Shown one piece after another: positions 49,259-62,340 of a stretch of 64,000 nt of DNA (its first letter is position 1; every line of letters starts with the position of its first letter). The notes beneath the pieces were generated by a model. That model was not told where the DNA came from and did not search any database. It saw only the letters and a program-made list of their open reading frames with translations. The stretch covers positions 62,001 through 126,000 of the forward strand of contig CAMPDV010000444.1 of assembly GCA_946699065.1 (NCBI GenBank), given 5' to 3'. This stretch comes from Loxodes magnus. Its lineage: Eukaryota > Ciliophora > Karyorelictea > Loxodida > Loxodidae. The translations under genes were made by a program, and so were the position numbers.

Positions 49259-52200
49259 TTTTATATATATATAATATAATAAACTATATTACACTTTATC
49301 TTTATTTATTCTAAAGATTTAGTGAAGTCTCTTATTTTAAATATTTGAAAAATTTAGTATTATTAAACAAAAAGCTAAAATAAAATATTTTAAGTTTGAT
49401 ATAAAAAGCGAAGCCTTACTAGCTTTATAATAAGAATAGTTTGTACTAAATACTTTTAGAATTTTTAGATTGATTATTTAAGCAAAAGTTTATTTATTCC
49501 CAAAATTATTTGCAAACATTTGTAAATATTTCTTAAGAAATTGTACTACTAATTTTATATAATAACTTTCTTTCATAGAGACCTTTGTTGAATATAAAGG
49601 TAAAATTAATTTTTTACAAATACTAAATATATTTAAAATCTAAAGTTATTAATAAATTTATTAGCTATATTTAAATTAATATTTTCCATTTATTTGTATT
49701 CTCTACTTATATACCTTTATTGGTTTCTTCCGATATTTGTTGATTTATGATGAATGCTTAATATAAGCATAAGAAATATTTTCTTCAGTGTATATAATTA
49801 CAACTATTGCATTAATTTATTCATATACATACTAAACTTTATTATTTCTCTCGCTCTTTTATTGAAATATATATCTAAGCTATTAAAAATTTTAGTTTAT
49901 TAAGAATAAAATTTAGATATTTGGCTTTTAGTGAATTTAGCTAAAATAGTAATATGATCTTTTTTATATACAATTATTAACCAAACAAAAAGTATAAAGC
50001 GCAGAGTTTACTTCAAATCCTTTTAATTAAAGATTGATTTACTCTTTAAAACTTCTATGTAAGTATCTGTTTCATGGCAAACTATTAAAAAAGAATTTAA
50101 TATGTAAGTTAAAAATTATTGCTAAAATCATAGGATTTATCTAAAATGTTGAGTACATAAATAAATATTAAAATATAAAGATAAACTATAAGAGTTTATA
50201 TCTATAAGCAAATTAAAATACTCTCTAGTTTGATAACTGATATTAATTCTGCACTTAATTACCAAATTATATCAAATAAAATAACTCAATAGCAATAAAT
50301 TATTGACTAGACAAAAGTATAAATCAAAGATACTACAGCTCACTCATTGTTAATAGAAACTTAAGATCAAGAAAATGAAATTAAGTGTATATTAATAATT
50401 TTAAACAAATAGGATGAATAAAAAATAATAGAACTACAACATAAATGATTTATTAAAGAAGATATATTAATAAAATTATTTTGATGTAGTCTATCTTTTT
50501 AGAAAAGGTTATATTAATACCTTTTTATCTAAAATTTAAATTTTCATAACACTTTTAAACAAATATCTTGATCATTTAAGTGTATTAACTAAAATAATAA
50601 CTTTTTTTAAATTTTAAATAGTTTTCCTAAATAGTCTATTTGACTTAAATAATTTCTAAGAGATATAAATTAATTTATAAAAATTAATAATAATTTGCTG
50701 CTAGATAGACATAATTTAGCTTTGAGAAGAATACAATAGTTAGTTGCTTAAAGAATAGAAATAAAATTGCTATAAGTGGAAATTATTTTAAGTGTGCATA
50801 TGTAAAACTAATAAAAATAATTAAAAGCTAATTAAAACTTTTATCTACTTGCTTCTCTTTATTTATCATATTAAATATCTTTTTTATTTTAAAAGTTTTA
50901 ATTACATTTTGCTATTATTAGTATATTTAAAATCACATACATAATTAAGGTTAAGTAATAATACTACTAATAGAAATAATTTTGTATTAGATTAAAAAGA
51001 AATTATGCAATATGTTTGTTTATAATTATAATGAAAGTCTCAATTTAAATACTAAACTAAATTAGCTATACCATATAAATTAATTTAACTTTAGCTAGTT
51101 AAATATTTTTATAAAAGACTAAATAGAAATAATAAGCATTCTAGTAAAAATACCAGTTAATTATAAATAATTGCATGTTCTATTTTTTCTTCTTTAATAT
51201 ATATAGTAGCAATTTAATTGATCTAGTAATAAGGAACAATAAGTTATGATATGGCTATTTAAGTTGATAAGTATATAATGAAAAGTAGATAAATAATCTT
51301 ATAATATTGGTTTATATCGTAATTTTATAGTTAAAGTTTGATTATATTTAGCATGTATAAATAAATTTAGTTTATCTCATATTTAGATAGATATTCTAGG
51401 TTTTAGAATTTAAATAGGTTTGGTTTAAATATAGTAAGGTTTTAATTTAAGTTAAGAAAGCATTTTAGTAAATAAAGGTAGAATATATAATTAACTAAGA
51501 GGTTATTATTTGATAAGGTTTATTACTATTAATATATTAAAGCAAACAGCTTCTACTATCTATTTATTAATAAATACTTTATAAATAAGCAGATGATATA
51601 GCTAATTCAATTATTAAATACCAAGATAATTCAATTATTTGTTATAAGTACCACAGCTATAGATATAATAAAAGCTATTGCCTTTCTTTTTTACAATAAA
51701 TAAACAAGCTACAGCTACTTAATTAGATTTTAGCTTATAGATGATTATGAAAGCCTATTAAATAAATAATAATTTGAAGGCTTAAAAAGAGTGAATTAGT
51801 TTAAAGTTTATTGATTATAATAAGTATAGCTGGTATTTTAAAAGATACTATTACTTTTGTTTACTAGTTTGCTTCATTTAAACCAACTATTATATTCTTT
51901 ATTTTATACTATTGATAGAGAAATAATCATTAGTTTAAATTAAAATTTGGGGCAATCCTTTAAGTTTTAAATAGATAAAGGAACCCTAAAAAGAATCTAG
52001 ACTCAAACAAGTTGAATTAAATTAGATATTGCAAAGGATTTTTAAGTTCTACACTTAGATTGGTTGTATTATAAGAACATGATTAGTAGTAACTAATAAA
52101 AAGAACTAAGAAATATAATAAAGTTAAAGATAAAATAATAGTTCTATAATAAATGTAAATGCATATATATAAATAATTAGTTAAACATCTAATTCTATTA

Positions 52201-54596
52201 ACTTACTATATTTTATTTCCTTAACATCGTATTATATTTCTATTATTATTCCTAGCATTGTAATAATCAAGATATACAAATTAAGATAAATATGTATCAA
52301 ACTATATTATAATTAAAATATATCAATAGTTCATAAGTAAATTTACCTATTATTAAAATTACCTTAGAGATCAAGTATTAATATCAGACAAATAGTATAA
52401 CCTTATATTAGATAAACCATACTAACTTATTCAAGGTAAACAGATGCTAAATCAGATTATTTATAAACTGAACGTAATTATTAATATAGTAAAGCTTTGT
52501 TTTATCTTTAGTATATTACTAATAATAGGTTAAAAGAAGCTTTAATATTAGGGATATATTTAATTTAATTCTTTATATTTTAGTAAATTGCTTATATAAA
52601 TTTAGAAGTTCCTTTATTAATTATTGCTCTTAATGATTATTAGTTAATTTTCTTATTTAATTTATTAATTAGAATAGATAATAGAACATATTAATTATTT
52701 AGAAATCTCTAATAATATCTGTTGAAGTATAAAATATTTATTGTTCCTTATTTATTTTTATTGTTCTACCAAACTTTATAAAATAATAAATTAATACCAG
52801 AGTATTTATACTAGGATATTAACTTCCTTATAAATATTATGCAGTTTTTAGCATCTTAATTATTAAGCCTTAATTAACTTTAACTAGCTTTTATAAATTT
52901 ATAATTGAGAAAAATTTAATTAGAAAGCAACTAGAATAGTACACAGTTTATATATCATTATTGATGTATTCTTTATCTCTTTAATAATAATATTTTTATT
53001 TATAGTTCATGGCTTTTTTATTTATATCTAAGAAACTAACACTTAAAAATAAAAATTTAAATGTATTTATAATTTAAAGCTAGCAACTAAAACGATTCAC
53101 TAAGAAGTAAAGATACTAGCTTTACAATACTTTCTCTCACTCTTTCCTTCTTTCATTAAATAAAAATTTATTAAGAATGTCCCTACAATAAGTATGATAG
53201 CATAGTCTTCCTAAAATTGCTTTACTATCATTTCTTCTTCTACATTTAGTATATTCATCTTTTCTAATTATTTTTATAAATCTAGGTTTAAAGGTTAAAA
53301 TTAATTATCTTAATTTTGTTTACTAAAATTTTAGTTAAAAAGAATAAATTTATAGAGGATATAAGCAAAAAGTGTTAATAAGAACAAAAGTTAATTAAAG
53401 AAAAAGGTTTAGTAAGGAAATAAAATACATTGGTTACAATTAATCAGTAGTAAAAGATAATCTAAAGCTATTATTTAATTAAGCTGTAAACATTTAATTA
53501 TTTATCTTTATAAGTAAAATTTTCTAATTACTTAGATATATTTAGTGAGCAACAATAGTGTTTAGTATATTGAAGATATAAGAAACTAAAATAATTTTTA
53601 ATTTTAAGAAAATAAAAGTTTATCATTGATATTAATAAAGCAAACTAGCATATAACTAACTCATTGGAATTTTATCCCTTATATCTAGTTTATTTATATA
53701 GCTTTAGAATATAAGCTTATTTAACAAATTAGAATAATTATTATACCCTTCTTAGATTTGTATGTTTAAGCTGAATCTCTTTTATGATTTAACTAAATTA
53801 TAGATATACTTTTATATTAGTTAGTTTTATTTTAGGTATTAAAAAGCAGGATTTATAATTTTTCAGGCTTTAGAAAATCCTAATCAATCTTTAAAAATAT
53901 TGAAAGCTATAAGGTAATCAATTTACCTTAAGAATAGGTTATTTCATGCTAAATTGATTAAGATAATTCAAAAACTTCATTGAGTATACTGAATTTAATT
54001 CCTTATTATTAGAATATATCTCAAATAATAAAGATAGTGCTTACACTATTTTTAAATAAAATATTAGCTATCTAAATATTTCTTAGTTATATTAAAGGAT
54101 TTTAAGAACTTAAAAGAAACTATTAAGATTTATGAATCTTAGATATTAATTAAATAGCTAAGCACTTTGATAGCTAATCAAATAAAGTCTATTACAATTT
54201 TATTTAACAGCTATAAAATCTTTATTTGTCTGATTTATAAGAATATTCTTCAAAAGTATTTTAGTTAAATAAATCAATGTTCTTAGTTAATTTCATGTTG
54301 AAATAACTTAATAATTTAATTAAATTGAAGTAGCTTAAGAAAATCAAGTGATATAAATATAAATTTGCTTTAATTATTAATAAATCATTTCAGCTAAAAG
54401 CTGACTAGAATATATTCACAAACATAATTGTATAAACATTAAGTATTTTCTTATTAATTATAATGCTTGTATAGTTCTCATTTATAGCTATTTAATTTAT
54501 AAAATTAAGCTTTATTTTAAATTATATCTTCAGCTTTAGCTTTAAGAAGTTATCGTTAACTATAATTAAATTATTTATTTTTTTAAGCAGCCAAAA
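49259..54596. other. 5.3-kb gene-free AT-rich region
   Basis: Short alternating A/T words with frequent TAG, CTA, TTAA and AGCT; G and C are sparse and evenly scattered. On neither strand do I see the Lys/Glu/Gln coding texture present elsewhere, nor tandem repeats. An (AT)n microsatellite lies at 49263-49275. The last ~50 bp precede the Kelch start. Confidence 0.5.
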
Positions 54597-56724
54597 ATGT
54601 CTATCCTTATTATTTGTCTCTTGCTTTCACTATCTTAAGCTTAATGAAGATAATTCCCAGAAAGTTCTACTCCTCCAACAAGACGCTATTTATTTTACGG
54701 AGTATATAGTTAGAAGCAAAACTTTGTTTCAATTTCTATGGGAAAGGGAGATAAAGACATAATTTTCAATGATGTTTGATGGCTTGATTTAGCATAAAAT
54801 TATTGATATTTAATACCAGTATCAAGCTAAGTAAATCCTGAAGCTAGATTCTTAGGCATTTCTTAATGAGTAGAAAATTAAGAAATTATGATTATATTTT
54901 GAGGATAATCAGCATATGGCATTCATAACTATTTATGATCCTTCTCTATTCAAAATTATGAATGAAAAAAAAATTACTTAAGGTAAAAAGCCACTTCCCA
55001 GAACAGGACATACTTCAGATCTAGTATAGCAGGAAGATGGAAGCTACCTTCTATATATCTTTGGAGGAAACACATATGATGGATAAGTAAATGACGTTTG
55101 AGTTTATAATTCTTAACTTAATAAGTGAACAGAATTGAATACAACAGGAGATTCTCCTCCTGAATAAAATAAAGCTCAAATTTTTTACGATGATAACGAA
55201 CTGATTGTCGTAGGCTCGGGAGCAGTAAAAGATGAAAACATGTATATCTTAAATTTAGCAAGCTTAGTTTGAAGAAAAATGGATTAAAATAATTCATCTT
55301 AATCATAATACTTTGCTTCGAGTTGCTTAGATAAAAAGAATAAAAGGATATACAGAGTTTCAGAATTATCTGATAATTTATTAGATAATGTTGGAGAATT
55401 GTTAGAACTTGACTACTCAAATCACGACAATTTTATCTGAAAGCTATTAAATGTTTAAAATTGAGATTATTTCAAAAGAGATTCCTTTTACACAGCATGT
55501 AGTGATGAAAAAATTTGGATGATAGGAGGCAGATCTTAGACGGGTATTAAAAACGATGTGATTTATTTAGACTTGTAAAAACCAAAATTAGAGTGAGAAA
55601 TAATCTAGGATAGTATCGATTTTCCCGAACTTGTGCCTACCACACTATGAATGTAATCTCTGGAAGTGCCTATGTGTTTGGAGGTATAAACTCAGAATAA
55701 TAGTTACTTAACAGTATTTGGAAGCTAGACTTAGAAAATTGGATGTGGTAGTAAGTTCAGGTATTTGGATCCTTGCCGCAGGAAATATTCGGGCATATTG
55801 CTGCTCAGAATGGAAATTTTTTGACAATATGGGGCGTTAAGGAAATTCAGAAATGTTAAATGATATGTACAAGTTCAATACAATTAGTAGAACGTGAGAA
55901 TAAGTCTCTCAAAAAAGTCCTCCAACTCCAAGAAAATTTGCCTGTGGTACAATGGTTGGAAAACATTTCTACATGTTTGGTGGATAAACCATCTCAGGAG
56001 AAACCAACTAACTAGAATAGTTAGACTTAGGATCCAGTGTATGACTACTTCTCAACAAAGACAAAAATTATCCTAGAAAACTTATACACTGTAACCTTCA
56101 TGAATATGAAAACATTCTATACATTTCACTAGGCACAAATTTACAGGATTCCGATAATCCATATATTTATTCTTACGATCTCTAAACATTCCAATTTCGA
56201 GAAGATTGAGTAGTATTAGAGAATTGAGGAATAACTGCATTTAGTGCAGTTGATAATTTTATGGCCATTTACGGAGGACTAAGCTGAGGATTATTTCCCT
56301 ATAATGATATGATACTAATAGATTTAGAATAAAAAAGGATACTAAAGCTATCGAAGCTAGTGATTAAATGAATTAAGTATGGGGTCATACCATGATTTAT
56401 TATAAGAGAATGTTAATGTACTTTGGAGGAGTTTTTATCTAAGGAGGTTTTAGTGTAACCAAAAAATCCATAAACTAATTTTGAATTTACGATATTCCTC
56501 GGCATTGTAGTCCTAACTTAACTTTATGTGGATGGCCTTGTAGCTATGGAACTTATGAAGATGAAAACGGAGAATGTTAGCTTTGTCCTCGTGGTACTTA
56601 TACGAAATAAAGTAACAATATTCGATATTTACTTACCTTCTATGTCTTAACAATATTAAATCTTTACTTACTAGCTATGTAGTTAACAATATTCAATTTT
56701 TACTTACCTATATTAAAATTTTGA
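54597..56724 (+). CDS. Secreted or membrane-anchored Kelch-repeat protein
   Basis: ATG 54597 opens a signal peptide (MSILIICLLLSLSQAQ). Kelch blades follow with GG turns and hallmark spacing: PRTGHTSDL ... YIFGGN, MIGGRS, YHTMNV ... YVFGGI, PRKFACGTM ... YMFGGQ, YGGLSW and YFGGVF. The C-terminus has a Cys-rich segment CGWPCSYGTY ... CQLCPRGTY, as in GCC2/GCC3 or TNFR-like modules of ciliate surface proteins, then a hydrophobic tail that could be a membrane helix, ending at TGA 56722-56724. Four one-base corrections are needed: one A too many in the A9 run at 54965, and one base missing near 55620 (TTTTCCC), 55834 (GGGG) and 56333 (A6). With these the length is 710 codons. Each lies in a homopolymer, so assembly error is likelier than decay. 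Confidence 0.8.
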
Positions 56725-56938
56725 AATGTGTCGTACTTCCTATAATAAGATTTATTATAATTTAAACTTATCATCTATATATCATTTTTAAATTCAAACT
56801 TTAACTCACTCCAATACATTTAGAGCTATTAACCATCCACGATCTATAAACATTGTATCGTCTAAAAACCATATTCTAATTTATTGTTATTCTTAAAGAT
56901 GTCCAATGACCATTATTTTAAATTAGTTTATTTTTCTA

Positions 56939-58731
56939 TCATATTCTTTAGTTATCAGATAGTGTATCTTATTTAACTGTAAGATTCACAGATTTATTAT
57001 TAGGTGATATTATCGATATTTATATTTCTTATTTTACGACCTTTGTCGATTAAGATTAGGAAGCTTACTCTTAGATATTTTAAACACTCTAGAATTATTG
57101 ATTTTACTTATCCTAAAGAACTTAAACTAACTCTTATTGCTAGACTTACTACTGACTATATTAAGCTTATATTTACTTACTCAGAAACTCACTTAACTAA
57201 CACGTAAGCTATTATCTCTCCTCCAATAAATTTTGAATCTATTTTTCAAAATTAGATCTCTCCTATTATAAACTCTTAATTTACTAGCTTAACTCCTGAT
57301 TCCATGACATATTATTATTGCTAGCCTTAGTAAGTGCATTCAAACTATTCTCTTATTGCCTATTTAACTCACTCAACTTATTCAACTAACCCCTTAAAAG
57401 ATTATTATCATTTTTTTAAAGTTCAAGCTAACTCTCCAACTCTCTTATTCTGCTCTCTTTCTATAAATTTAATTTTTCATACTACTACTATATAGTGAGA
57501 TTCCTCTATTCCTTCTCTTTGTCTAAAGTAACTGCTTTATTTGCAATTAATATTAAAGAGCCTGAATTGATAAATGTTTTATTTATTATTTCAATTCCTT
57601 AAACTTATTTTTATAGTCTTATAACTAGAAGTTATTTTGTTTCAAGATAGTATTTTACTGCTAGAGCATTCTCTCTCGTTATATCTCTTGATCCTCTATT
57701 TCTTGCTAGTTATGAGATATTTGTTCTCTTAAGCCATTCAACACCAAATCCTACTCTTTAATAACTTAAAGTAACTTTTAGATTTATTCTTTACTTTCCT
57801 TATTAACACTCTCATAATATTAAGCCTACAACTAACTCTCCTTTCATAAAAGTTATATAGTTCTTTAAAAGGATTATATCTATACTCTCTATCTAGCATG
57901 GAATTCCTATTCTAAACCAAACTAACTCCCTTTCATCATCTTTTAAAAAACTTAAGCTTCCATATTCTAAGGTATAAGAATAGCTTAATATTAAGAATAT
58001 TTTTATTCTTCATTTATTTGATTTTCTTAAAGCTATACTTCCAATCTCTCTAATTAATTCTTCTTTATCTCACATTACTATATAGTGGTCTATTACATTT
58101 ATCCGATACTCTCTACTTACTTACTCATCTCAAAAATATTATTTTAACTTATTTCCTACCTACTCTATTCGCCTTTCTCCTATACTCTTATCACCAACTC
58201 CTCACATGCTTACTCTAAACTTCTCTTGATATTATCATAGATCTATACTATATATTTTATATTTATCATATAATCTTAAGCCAACTACATTTATCATTAG
58301 CCTAAGACAGAAGAATATTGATTCAACCTCTCTTTCATAGCACTCAAAGTCATTTACATTCGAACTTACATAATAGGAACGATTTCCTCTTATCTACCAC
58401 ATTGATGCTTCTTATGAGAATTCCATTGGCATTTTTCACATATTAATATACTGTCACTCAGACAATAAAAAGCTAGAATCTCATTATGCTCTTAACATAT
58501 ATTCAGTAAGTTTTATTTTGACTCCTCTTAAAGATGTGAAACCTCCATTTCTAATTTTTCAATTGGTCTATAAGTGATGATGTTGTGCTTTTTACAATTA
58601 AACATCTATTAGATTTTGTAGAAGCTTTTCAAACATCTCTCACAAAGAATACATCCACAATCCAACTTTCTAGGCTTTCTAAACTCTTAGTTGAAGTCTT
58701 TTTCGCAAGCTTCGCATTTAGATGGTAGCAT
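56939..58731 (-). CDS. TRIM-like RING/B-box/coiled-coil protein, fuller copy
   Basis: ATG (complement 58729-58731). RING cysteines KCEAC and CGCILCERC, B-box CQEHNEILAFYC ... CEKCQWNSH, then about 400 residues of Leu/Gln/Glu heptads (LERLEVQLQENQ, IQKLLQVIKEQ, LEELQ-type) continuing past the R1 edge at 57624 to near 57000. It ends ...TVKQDTLSDNQRI at TGA 56939-56941. One base must be added near 57550 (CAAATAAAG); length then equals 598 codons. TRIM proteins are E3 ligases that dimerise through the coil; that role is inferred. The 3' third lies outside R1 in unique sequence, so this is probably the parental locus and the 325-1422 copy a truncated derivative. It is convergent with the Kelch gene. 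Confidence 0.75.
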
Positions 58732-59649
58732 TTTATTTTTGAATAGACTAAAAAGAAAGTAATTTTTGGTTTTAAGAGATTTAGATATGAAACTAAATAA
58801 TAATCCTTTTAATTACTTATAACTTAATAAATAGAAGAATAATTACTATTAAAATTAAAATATAAAATGGAAGAATTTTCCCTCTAAAATTTTAGATAAT
58901 TTATAAATAATAAATATTAAGCCACAACTAAATATTTAATATAATCTTACAAACATGTAACATACTAATATATTAGTCAATTTTACATCACTACATTACT
59001 ATATTTTATTTCAATAACTCACTATCATTTATGCTAAATCAACCTAATAACCAAATATATTATCTAAAACATATACAAATATTTCAGCCAATTACTATTT
59101 AAATCCTATTTTTAATACCCTATACATCTCAACCTAATATACAAAATCTACAATATTATATAACCACCAACTCATCAAAAACTACTTCCTACATATTTAC
59201 AGTCATCTCTGAAAACGCAAATTAAACAAATTAATTATGCAAATAAACCTACAACTTTATATCACCAAACTAGTAAACATAAAAATAAATTAGAATAGTT
59301 GCAAAATACCTAAATTACCTAGTACATAACTAAATTAATACGCTTGACACAATATCAAAGAAAGATATCATCATTACAGAATCTTAAATTAGCCTATAAT
59401 TACATCCAAGACTTCTCGTTTATCACCTAAAAGTAACTGAGAAACCTGATAGTTAATCATAACTAAGCTTAGCAAGTTTTCTGAAATGCTGATCTCTTAA
59501 AGTTGCTAGAAATTGATATTTCCTGAAATTAGTATAAACCTTGACTTTCCTTTAAAAAATAGACTTGCAATAGAACCTCTTTAATCGTAAATATTGCCCA
59601 TACTTAGAGTAGATACTAAAGCTCTAAGAATAGGTTAAGAGTTACTGAT

Positions 59650-62340
59650 ATTAGAAAAGTATGAGTAACAGAATAAAAAGCAGCTAGCTAAAGGAATAAG
59701 GAAAAGAGATTATTATAAAATAGCATGGAAAAATAGAAACCTTAGATTGTTTTTATGTTGATGAAAAATACCAAAAATTACAATTAAGCTAGCAGGTTGG
59801 ATAGATTGCTGGTCTTCTAGGTGGGGAAAGTGAAATAACAAGTTATTAAGAAAGCTCGTATGAAGAAATTAAAATACCTTTAAAAATGATTATAGGTATT
59901 TTAAAAATATGCTGTTACCTCTAAAAGTAGAATATCAAGGTAAATTCTGGAGAAGTGCAAAATTCTTCTTAATTTCCTACATATTAGCTAAGATACATTT
60001 CATCCAAGAAAATCTGCATCTCACCTTATATTTATTAAGAATAAAAAAAGTATTATAATCTTTACAACTACATGTGTGAAAAAGCTTTATCATTATCATA
60101 GCTGAGAAACAGAAATAAACAAACTTAAGAATAGCACGAAATAGCAGCTCTAAAGTAAGAAGAAGAGTTCAATGGAAAAAAGGTAAACCATTCGACATTT
60201 CTGAAAATACTTCAAAGAATTAAAGTTATTCAGATTAGTCTAAATCTTAATTTCAGGGATTAATTTAAAGTACTAGTAATCAATAAAGTAGAAGCAGCTT
60301 TATTAATCAAGGAATCTAAACTTAAGAATTTTTTAATGATTATTTAAGATGAAAAATAGTCATCAAGAAGTAGAATTCTAAATAGATGTTTAATAGAAGA
60401 TTTTTAAAAAAATTAAAAAAAATCTGCTGCCTTTTTTATCTTCAGGCGGATATTTAAATCAAGGAAAGATATATTTCTGGCAAATTTTCGAAGCAGAGAA
60501 ATTTAAATGTACTCAACAGCTTTTTCAATCATGAAAACTAAATTAAGATACAGTAAATGAGTAAAAATAACTGAAAGCTAGTAAGGCAAAACAGCTAAAA
60601 ATAAGGGAAATAAATGTTGCTATCCTTGGAGAAATAACTAACTGAAGTCTTTAAAGTTTGTCTAAAATTAACGAGTCATTAAAGGAATTAATTTTATAAG
60701 GGTAATATGGAGAGGTGACCAAAATGCTGTAAGTAAGTAGAAGCATCTTGAGGATAAATTTTCATCTCTCTTCAATTTTCCCTGCTTTCTATCTTCAGAT
60801 CTGCTCAAAGACACTAGATAAAGTAAAATAATAAATTTAGTAAAATGCAAGAATGATCAAGATATGAGCGACAGGTGGAACGGTAATCTAAGTAAAAGCG
60901 AAAAATAGTAAAATTAAATTAGTCTAAAGGATAAAAAAAGTAAGGTTACTCAAAAAATTTCTAATTAAAAAAACTTACAAATCCAATCTAATTTAGAAAG
61001 CTATTTAAGCTCTAATTTGCAAAGATAATAAGTAAGCAGAAAAGCCTCAAGTTTTAAAAAACCTACTATAATACTAGAATAAAAAGGAATCAAGCGACGC
61101 CAAATTATTATAAGAATTTAGAGAATAAATCCGTTCCTCCTACTAACTTGAGCTAAGCATCTTAGAAATCAGGGTTATATACAAAGAAGAAAAGTGTCTT
61201 AGATTAAAAGAATGATAAAAAAAAAGAGGTTAATAGTAGAACTTGGATCAAAAATATAAAATCAAACAAGAAAAGCCTAAGTGCAAAGTTCCTAGTTTAC
61301 CTATATCTACTAAAACTCCAAAAAACTAAAGCTATAAAGGATCAGCAAATCACTTTAAAAGAAACTTCAGTATCCAGAAAAATATCTAAAGCATATTGAC
61401 TAAACGACGAAAGTAAGTACTTATACAGAAAGTACTAGAAAAGATTAAATTATTGAAGAAAAAATTAAAAAGCAGTTTTTTAAATAAAGGAAATTGAGAT
61501 AATCTGCCAAGGAAAAAGGAAATAAAAGGGAAAAGAGCTGTCAAGGTCTAAGAGTAACATGTAAAAGAGTTTATATTAATCTGATTATTAACTCTAAAAT
61601 TAGTATGTAAAGATATTTTATAATTTTTTAAGATAGAAACAAAGTGACGATTACCATAATCATTTTTGAAAGTCCGAAAAAAAGAAATCAAACTAGTTCA
61701 CTCAGAAAAAAAGAACCAAAGAAGATTTTAAACTCAGAGATGCTTTTGAATAAAAGTGTTAACAGTTAGGATGAAAGGTGAAGTGGTTTCAATAAGCACG
61801 CTAATCTAATAGACTTACTCATCAAATTTATAGAACATAATAAAACCTAATTCATGGACCAAAACGTGCTTAGACTAGAAAGATAATTTTCTCATTCTTA
61901 AAAGCTTAGGAATGAGTTAACCTAAATCTGAATAGCCATTTTCTTGACATCAATACATCAGACATATTTCACTTCAATTACTTCTTCAATCGGATTATTA
62001 ACTCCTGTCGTAAATCTCTCATTTTTTATATGCAAAGCAAAATTCTTCCCTCTTTTATATTGGGTATAGAAATAATAAAATCGTTGATCTCTTTAGCAGC
62101 AATTATTTTAGGACCGAATTTTAAGTAATAGTAAGAAAAAACTTTATTTTTTAGCCTGAGATAACAAAGTTTTGGATGAAACTCTAAATTTTAAGTATTT
62201 AACTATGAAATTAAGCTTAGCAGGATTATAAAAACTTACGCTTATAAATTATATAAACTGATTAATAAAAACGCCAGCTTAATTTACTTCTGTTTAGTGA
62301 AAATCCCTGTACATTTGAACAAATAATAAACTTCTGATAA
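59650..62340 (+). pseudogene. Coding-like purine-rich stretch, R1 copy 2
   Basis: Counterpart of 2351-5037. A 12-nt in-frame gap near the N-terminus and single-base differences (for example an extra A near 60047) change which frame is open. The kinase-like phrase of copy 1 is altered. No clear function; unequal preservation suggests a dead gene. Confidence 0.3.
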
